This document shows positions 6,765 through 12,055 of a stretch of DNA of 12,055 bases, in pieces. Made by a program: the position numbers and the translations under genes. The DNA comes from Lunasporangiospora selenospora (lineage: Eukaryota; Mortierellomycota; Mortierellomycetes; Mortierellales; Mortierellaceae): NCBI GenBank assembly GCA_015680635.1, contig JAABOA010000723.1, forward strand, positions 1-12,055. Direction: 5' to 3'. The notes beneath the pieces were generated by a model that did not search any database, was not told where the DNA came from, and saw nothing but the letters and a program-made list of their open reading frames with translations. Numbering within the stretch: the first letter of the stretch is position 1; each line of letters begins with the position of its first letter.

Positions 6765-9494
6765 ATGTTTCGCTCCGTTAGATCGGCCGCCGCTATGGCC
6801 AAGGCCATGGTAAGCAGGAACTTGATCCCACCCTTTTTCCTCTTGTGTTCCCTATCCGTGACGCGCCACATCTGAGGTTTCCTTGCTACAGGATCGCGCC
6901 GTCGACCGTCTGGGCTTTTTTTGCGATGCGATGGACGCCTTGTCGACCTTGACATCATTCATCGTTGTCTGAAAGGGAAAAAAAAAAAAAAGAAAGAAAG
7001 AATGAATGAATGAAAAAAAGAAATAGCTCAGACAGAGACCATCACTGCAACATCTTGGGGAGGATATCTCTCACTTTTCCCACGACGAGCCGTCGAGCCG
7101 CCCCAAAATGTTGAATTGTAATCCCGACGGTTGGATTACCATCCTCGCTTCGGAACAGTTGTTTTCATTCAGATGGTCCCGGGAAGACCTCATCCATGGA
7201 GTGTGGTTGTGTTGGGATATGAGAAACATGTCCAAACCCATTCGCCATTTGTTTTTTTTTTTGTTTTTCTTTTTTTATGCCAGGCACATCAAATCGGATC
7301 GGCTCTCGCCATTTTTGTGTTTAGGGCCGATCCCCGCGATTGTCTTTTTATGTTCATTTGCCCCAACTTTGTTCATTGAGCGAGACTCCTAATAATGACC
7401 ACTATTCTTATCTCTCAATGATCTCTCTCTCTCCCTTCTAGCCCCGTATGAACGTTGCTGCCCAGCAGCAGAAGCGTTTCCTCTCGATCCACGAGTACCT
7501 CTCGATGGAGCTTCTCCAGAAGCAGGGCATCAAGACCCCTCGCGGTGGTGTCGCCAAGACCGGCTCTGAGGCCTACTCGATTGCTGAGAAGCTCGGTAAG
7601 ACATTATGGAGACACTTATACTCGCAACGGCCGAGGAACGAGCCTTTGACCTGAACCCCATTGTATCCCAATTGCTCCTTGTCGACCACTGGCGGGCATT
7701 GAGGGGTTTCCCCCCTTGGTGGTTTCTTTATGTTGCCGGGAAAAAGTGGCTGTTGAACATTTACCCGACCTATGGATGACGCACGTGCAGCCGACTCGCC
7801 GGGGGCATCCATGAACCAACATAGATCTCTTGAGAGATGGTGTGGGGATCCTCATGTTTTGTCTCGAGATCCAACAGCATTGTGTGAAATTCAGATGATG
7901 TGTTCTCCTGCAAAGGCAATGATGTAGCTCGAGCATCCAAAGGAATGAAAGATCAGGATCATCTTACAAGTCGTGTCTCTCCAGAACCGACTCGGCGGAC
8001 ATGAAACTGAGAGCAGTCGGGTTATTGAGCGCCATTTTTCCCTATACTCAACATAAACAAAAAAAACCGCTCAATCAGACCACTCACCGTATTTTATTGT
8101 TCACATTACTTGATATTCCATCTTTTAGGAACTGAGGACATGGTCATCAAGGCCCAGGTCCTTGCTGGTGGTCGTGGCAAGGGTACCTTCGACTCTGGAT
8201 TGAAGGGTGGTGTCCGCACCATCTTCTCGTACGTATAATTGACCATTTTGCTGTCTTTTTCTGTTCAAAAAGGGAAACCCGTAGCGTGTAAATCCCCCTC
8301 CCCCCCTCCTTCTGGATTGTCCCGACGAGTTTGCTAATGGACTACAAAATGCCTTTCTTTGATCTAGTCCCCGTGAGGCCCAGATGTTCGCTGAGCAGAT
8401 GCTTGGACACAAGCTTGTCACTAAGCAGACCGGTGCTGGCGGCAAGATCTGCAACAGTGTCTACATTTGCGAGCGTCAGTACGTCCGCCGCGAGTACTAC
8501 TTTGCTGTCTTGATGGACCGCAAGTCTCAGGGCCCCGTCATGGTCGCCTCTTCCCAGGGAGGAGTTGATATCGAGTCTGTCGCTGCCGAGAACCCCGAGG
8601 CTATCCTCACTCTCCCCATTGACATCAACAAGGGTATTGATCGTGTTGCCGTCCGCGACCTTGCTGAGCGCATGGGATTCACCCCCAAGTGCGTTGACCA
8701 GGCCACCGATACCATGATCAACTTGTACGATCTCTTCATGCAGAAGGATGCCACTTTGGTCGAGATCAACCCCATGGCCGAGTCTGCTGATCACGAGGGT
8801 ATGTCAATGTTTTATGAAATGATGGGTTATAGATCGATTCGTAGAGAGTCTTTTGAGAAACCGAGTTGCTAAGGTTCTTGGTTTGTTTCTTTCTTTCTGC
8901 ACAGTTATCTGCATGGATGCCAAGATCAACTTTGATGACAATGCTGAATTCCGCCAGAAGGAGGTCCACAACCTTCGTGATACTACCCAGGAGGATCCCC
9001 GTGAGGTCGCTGCTGCCGAGTACAACCTCAACTACATCGGATTGGACGGATCGATCGGATGCCTTGTCAACGGAGCTGGTCTTGCCATGTCGACAATGGA
9101 CATCATCAAGTTGCACGGAGGTGAGCCCGCCAACTTCTTGGATGTTGGTGGCGGAGCCACTGCCGAGCAGGTCACTGAGGCCTTCAAGATTATCTCGTCG
9201 GATCCCCGTGTTACCACCATCTTTACCAACATTTTCGGCGGTATCATGTCTTGCCGTGTGATTGCCCAGGGTATCATTGCCGCTGCATCAACACTCCAGC
9301 TCCAGATCCCTCTTGTTGTCCGTCTCCAGGGTACCGAGGTTGAGGAGGCCAAGAAGTTGATTGCCGAGTCTGGTTTGAGAATCATCACCTCGGATGACTT
9401 GGATGATGCTGCCAAGAAGTCTGTCCAGTTGAGCAAGATGGTCAACATGGCCCGCGAGGCCAAGATCAACGTCAGCTTCGAGTTGCCTATTTAA
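6765..9494 (+). CDS. LSC2: Succinyl-CoA ligase (ADP-forming type) beta subunit, mitochondrial
   Basis: Five exons (6765-6809, 7442-7595, 8129-8228, 8368-8798, 8905-9494) encode 439 residues; introns are 632, 533, 139 and 106 bp and all phases agree. The enzyme interconverts succinyl-CoA and succinate with nucleotide phosphorylation in the mitochondrial TCA cycle, paired with an alpha subunit encoded elsewhere. Residues 1-29 form a basic, Ala-rich presequence; R27-F-L|S30 fits the R-3 cleavage motif, and mature SIHEYLS matches the family start. An ATP-grasp domain follows, with [11 protein letters not shown] (77-87) and predicted magnesium ligands Asn234 (EINPM) and Asp248 (DAKINF). The CoA-ligase domain carries VNGAGLAM (298-305) and DVGGGA (323-328), and ends in FELPI. 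The sequence looks closer to animal SUCLA2 than SUCLG2, hence the ADP-forming call; specificity is inferred. Codon use is strongly C-ending, suggesting high expression. Confidence 0.96.
6810..7441 (+). other. Intron 1 of the succinyl-CoA ligase gene (632 bp)
   Basis: The donor is GTAAG at 6810 and the acceptor is a C/T-rich run ending CTTCTAG at 7441, in phase 0. It is the longest intron in the window. It contains A-rich and GAAA/GAAT simple repeats (about 6978-7021) and a T-rich run (about 7250-7275), and no protein-like frame. An internal acceptor at 6890-6891 is discussed in the findings. Long first introns often carry transcriptional elements, but I see no specific site. Confidence 0.85.
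6978..7021. repeat. A-rich simple sequence with GAAA and GAAT units
   Basis: A poly(A) run is followed by GAAA units and then repeated GAAT units inside intron 1 of the ligase gene. This is simple-sequence DNA, probably variable in length. Confidence 0.8.
7596..8128 (+). other. Intron 2 of the succinyl-CoA ligase gene (533 bp)
   Basis: The donor is GTAAG at 7596 and the acceptor is CTTTTAG at 8128, in phase 1. It holds a small inverted repeat (ATCTCT-TG-AGAGAT near 7826) and no credible frame. I looked for an intronic small nucleolar RNA and did not find a convincing one. Confidence 0.85.
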
Positions 9495-9579
9495 ATGTAT
9501 TGCAAAAAAGAAGAGTATGTAGAATGAATATGTTAGAGAAAAAAAAATGAATGAATGAAAAAAAAAATTAGGCAAAAAA

Positions 9580-9599
9580 AACCAACCAACCAACCAACC
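9580..9599. repeat. (AACC)5 tetranucleotide repeat
   Basis: Five perfect AACC units lie about 85 bp after the ligase stop codon, following two A-rich and GAAT-rich runs, probably within the 3' UTR. Confidence 0.9.
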
Positions 9600-9683
9600 A
9601 AAAAAGCAAGGGATATCAAGCAGCTGCTACCACCATCGCTGTCCTTGCTGGAATGATACACGGGTCTTTTTCATCAACACCAC

Positions 9684-9689
9684 AATAAA
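9684..9689 (+). terminator. Possible AATAAA signal for the succinyl-CoA ligase gene
   Basis: AATAAA occurs 190 bp after the stop. It is the first perfect hexamer downstream, but fungal 3' ends often lack one, so the real site may be nearer. Confidence 0.35.
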
Positions 9690-10014
9690 CTTCAACCCCC
9701 ACTCAATGAACTACTGCACTTTTGAATACGCATCCGTGGAGGGGCTCCACCCCTCTCTACTCATGTCTTTTAGCGGCAGGCTTGATTCAGAGAGACTCCT
9801 TTTTTCCTTCAAATGAATCCAGCTAAAGCTTGCTCTCTGGGTAGGGATGGACAAGTTTAAACAATGGCCCACGAGTTTTTTTATACCCACTCTTTTTATT
9901 TCCGATCTATGACTGGAGCTATACTCGGGAGTAGGCAAAAATGACGGCGACCAGTTAGTTATTGACCAAGCAATATTAGAGGAACTATAGCAGGTGTTTG
10001 ATCCCTGAATTGGA

Positions 10015-10026
10015 GGGGGGGGGGGG
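10015..10026. repeat. Run of 12 G
   Basis: An uninterrupted G12 homopolymer in non-coding sequence. Its exact length could also be affected by sequencing or assembly. Confidence 0.85.
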
Positions 10027-11379
10027 TTCTTTTCAATCATAAAGTCACCCAGCCTTGTAACTTTAGGAAAAAGTTTTTATGTCAAAACCAAGGCCTTCAA
10101 CTGCATTCCAGACTGACCAGGGTTGTAGAGTTGAGACGTTGATCAACTTGGACAAATGTATGATCGATGAATTTATTTTCAAAGGCAAATACGCATAGTG
10201 GATATCCTTTCCACTAAGACCACAAGCTCCAAAGTAAAGAAAGTACTCTACTCTTAATGTCCATTCCTTGGCAATGGTTTCAGAGGCGCGACATCGATGG
10301 TCAATGTCATTCTCATTGCGATATTACTAAACAGCCAGATTTCAGGAGCCCAAATAAATGTCATGGGCATCCATAAGGTGGATGAAAGGAAAGGGCGATC
10401 CGAGCCTCTCTTCCAAGACTCTATGTAAAAGTAGGCAGTCGTAAAGTACTACCGCTGATGATTCAAGTCTGCTTGATCTTGGCGTGAATAGTCTTATCGG
10501 CAACTGAAAGGTTAGCCCTCGAGTCTCGTTTCGCAGACCAAATATCAAGCATATGCGTGCTTCTCGATCACGAAAACTACGGACTAGGGTAGGATGCATA
10601 TCTAGGAAGCCAAGAAATGGGAAAGACATGCCCGGGAATTAGTCCCGCAGTGGTTTGCCGCAGAGTCCAGCGCCAGTAAAGAGTCTTTGATGCGGGCAAT
10701 GTGGTATCAACTGCTATAATACAAAACACTCTGAAATGCAAACAGAAATGGGAGGGGGGAGGGGAGCAAAAGAAAAAAAATGGCGAGTACCACACGAGGA
10801 AGCGAGAGAGAAGGATAGAGATAGAAAAAAAAGCGTTCTGGATCGAGAGCGTTCGGGTTCTTTTGGCACGCTTCCCATGGAGATGCGCTTCAGATGAGAT
10901 TGCTCTCTTCCCCCTCCCCCCGTCTTTCCCGATCAGCGAACACAACAAGACGCAAGCCCAAACCATTGAGCTCGAGAACATAGAGAAAAAAACGCCCTAA
11001 AGATATTAAGCCCTTACCCCCGAGTCCACCAGAAAGGGAAAGATCGGCAACGGAAGAGGCGACAGAGCAATGCTGACAATGCCGCAGAGACGGGCAATTT
11101 CCTTTGTGAAGATATTAAGAAATCGCGCCGGATTTTTTATTTCCAGTCGAGAATCTCTTGTTCTTTATTCGCTGCACTCTACTTGTGGGCATTCCCGAAA
11201 TACCGGCCGAAAAGGTATAGCAAAGAGAGATCGACCGGGGTAGACTCGGAAAAGAGGAAAAGAAAATAGAATGGAACCGGATTATCTAGTTGAACGTACA
11301 TGAGCTACTTGAGAGGGTGAGAGGGAGGGAGAATAAAAAAAAGTCGCATGGACAAACGGAGGCGGGGACGTAAGCAATT

Positions 11380-11983
11380 TCATTGTTCCAATACTTTTCT
11401 AGAGAAGCCTTCCAGGCGTTCAGGAACCTTAATGATTTCAATGACAACTCTATTGGCATATGAGTAGTGTACTTCCTTGGCTTCTTAGAGTTGCGGTGTA
11501 GAACTCCTCCATCATAATGACACCTGAGTACAGCTGAGATCCACGGTCTTTGTGTGGAGCGAAAAGGTAGGTGTACACAGGTTGTTAACTGTCAGTACCC
11601 TACTTCATTGCGCAGCCCTCCTGGACCACTTGATTACTGTTGACTCACCGTCATCCTTCCCTGTCAATATTTCCCTTCCAATGTGAATCCGTTGTTCTGG
11701 ATATAACAGAGTTTGGTCATGTATATAAAGACGTACTATTGTCAGTAAGAATGCCCTGTAAAAAAAGGTGTGAGTTAGACATAATCCCAGGGTTGGTCAA
11801 GTCCATGGGCTGCAAGGGTGTGAATAGAGAGAGAGAGAGAAAATGGTGTGGTTGGACTGCACTGCTAGCCTCCCCCTCCCCCTCCCCCACAGCTGAGGAA
11901 AGGCTCACATACCCCGCTGCAAGATCTGTTGTCAGGGACTAGATGAGGCGGGCATGCTTCGGCGCTCGATGGACTTACCCCAT
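11380..11983 (-). CDS. Possible small spliced gene, about 71 residues, unknown
   Basis: Exons 11983-11979 (ATGGG), 11755-11649 and 11483-11380 join in phase to 71 residues ending in TGA. In favour: the ATG has A at -3 and G at +4; donors are GTAAGT and GTGAGT; the first intron ends with CTAAC, a T tract and ACAG, a textbook fungal branch site and acceptor. The middle exon stays open for 35 codons (AFLLTIVRLYIHDQ at 3-16, hydrophobic then polar). The last exon reads VVIEIIKVPERLEGF (50-64) and ends at 71. Against: the second intron's acceptor is TAAG, and two or three upstream CAG/AAG acceptors also keep phase and give different tails. I recognise no family. The first intron's 3' end is the firmest part; the C-terminus is not settled. 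Consensus sites on the plus strand compete. Confidence 0.28.
11826..11840. repeat. (AG)n microsatellite
   Basis: Seven AG units and a trailing A on the plus strand; on the minus strand this is a CT tract within the putative first intron of the small gene. Confidence 0.85.
11870..11889. repeat. C-rich hexanucleotide repeat (three CCCCC runs separated by T)
   Basis: On the minus strand this is three runs of five G separated by single A, followed by GG. It is G-quadruplex-like but has only three full runs. Confidence 0.75.
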
Positions 11984-12055
11984 CTTTTCTCACTGGAAGA
12001 TTGCCTTGAGGAGTAAGTGTGTGTGCGGGGTAATGTGGTAACGCGTAACGCAGGG

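Larger units (their letters stand above)
9495..11379. other. 1.9-kb region with no established gene
   Basis: The left 200 bp should be the ligase 3' UTR: A-rich, with GAAT repeats, (AACC)5 and an AATAAA at 9684. Beyond it, frames of 95-134 codons occur on the minus strand (9711-10040, 10342-10629, 10577-10981) and a 99-codon, Lys/Glu-rich one on plus (10701-11000). None shows a known domain, and the last reflects purine-rich DNA. Other contents are a 12-G run, overlapping hairpins at 9736-9755 and a 7-bp inverted repeat (TAGTGGA/TCCACTA) near 10196-10216. There is no tRNA, rRNA, transposase or long terminal repeat that I can see. Confidence 0.6.

Noticed and set aside
7895-8013. Box C/D small nucleolar RNA in ligase intron 2 (ATGATGT motifs and a CTGA)
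   Set aside because: The C box departs from the consensus at its last base, no terminal stem pairs the ends, and no rRNA guide was recognised.
9032-9469. 145-codon minus-strand frame
   Set aside because: It is antisense to the well-conserved last exon of succinyl-CoA ligase beta; such shadows are common opposite C-ending codons.
10454-10507. Short box C/D-like element (CTGATGA and CTGA, about 52 nt apart)
   Set aside because: Too short, the first base of box C is wrong, the terminal stem needs a bulge, and only about 7 nt could pair with rRNA.
10701-11000. 99-codon Lys/Glu/Arg-rich plus-strand frame
   Set aside because: The composition follows directly from purine-rich DNA; no domain, and no start or splice support.
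11913-11916. 4-nt micro-exon CGGG between GCAG and GTATGTGAG on the minus strand
   Set aside because: Including it shifts the next exon out of its long open frame and into an early stop.
9495-12055. Mobile element, tRNA, rRNA or CRISPR in the right-hand region
   Set aside because: I saw no terminal repeats, transposase or polymerase motifs, no tRNA B-box with matching arms, and no regularly spaced repeats.

Overview
The window reads as nuclear DNA of a filamentous fungus. Protein genes are split by short introns with GTAAG/GTATG/GTACG/GTGAG donors and C/T-AG acceptors. There are AATAAA signals, CT-rich leaders before start codons, and mitochondrial proteins carried on nuclear genes. The residue patterns and intron load are compatible with an early-diverging fungus (Mucoromycota/Mortierellomycota type). 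That placement is an inference from impression, not a measured result.

Layout. (1) 66-640, minus: a four-helix membrane protein of the DUF1772 type, two exons. (2) 641-1234: non-coding divergent promoter region. (3) 1235-2503, plus: an intronless 422-residue, apparently disordered protein rich in Ser/Thr-Pro, with His- and Gln-rich patches; not recognised. (4) 2626-5245, minus: four exons encoding a 764-residue pectate-lyase-like right-handed beta-helix protein, probably secreted, running tail-to-tail against gene 3. (5) 5557-6403, minus: QCR8, a cytochrome bc1 (complex III) subunit, three exons, 91 residues. (6) 6404-6764: a 361-bp promoter region shared head-to-head. (7) 6765-9494, plus: five exons encoding the mitochondrial succinyl-CoA ligase beta subunit, 439 residues. 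(8) 9495-11379: no gene that I can establish; simple repeats and weak ORFs. (9) 11380-12055: consensus splice sites on both strands; the best reading is a small minus-strand protein of about 71 residues whose last exon is uncertain.

Functionally, the clearest relationship is the QCR8/succinyl-CoA ligase pair. One gene serves the respiratory chain and the other the TCA cycle, both products go to mitochondria, and both are transcribed outward from one short intergenic region, so shared regulation is plausible. The beta-helix protein and the DUF1772 protein belong to known families but have no assignable substrate. The 422-residue protein and the right-hand end are the least explained parts. I found no tRNA, rRNA, CRISPR array, transposase or other clear mobile element. 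All exon boundaries were derived by hand from splice consensus, phase consistency and family conservation.
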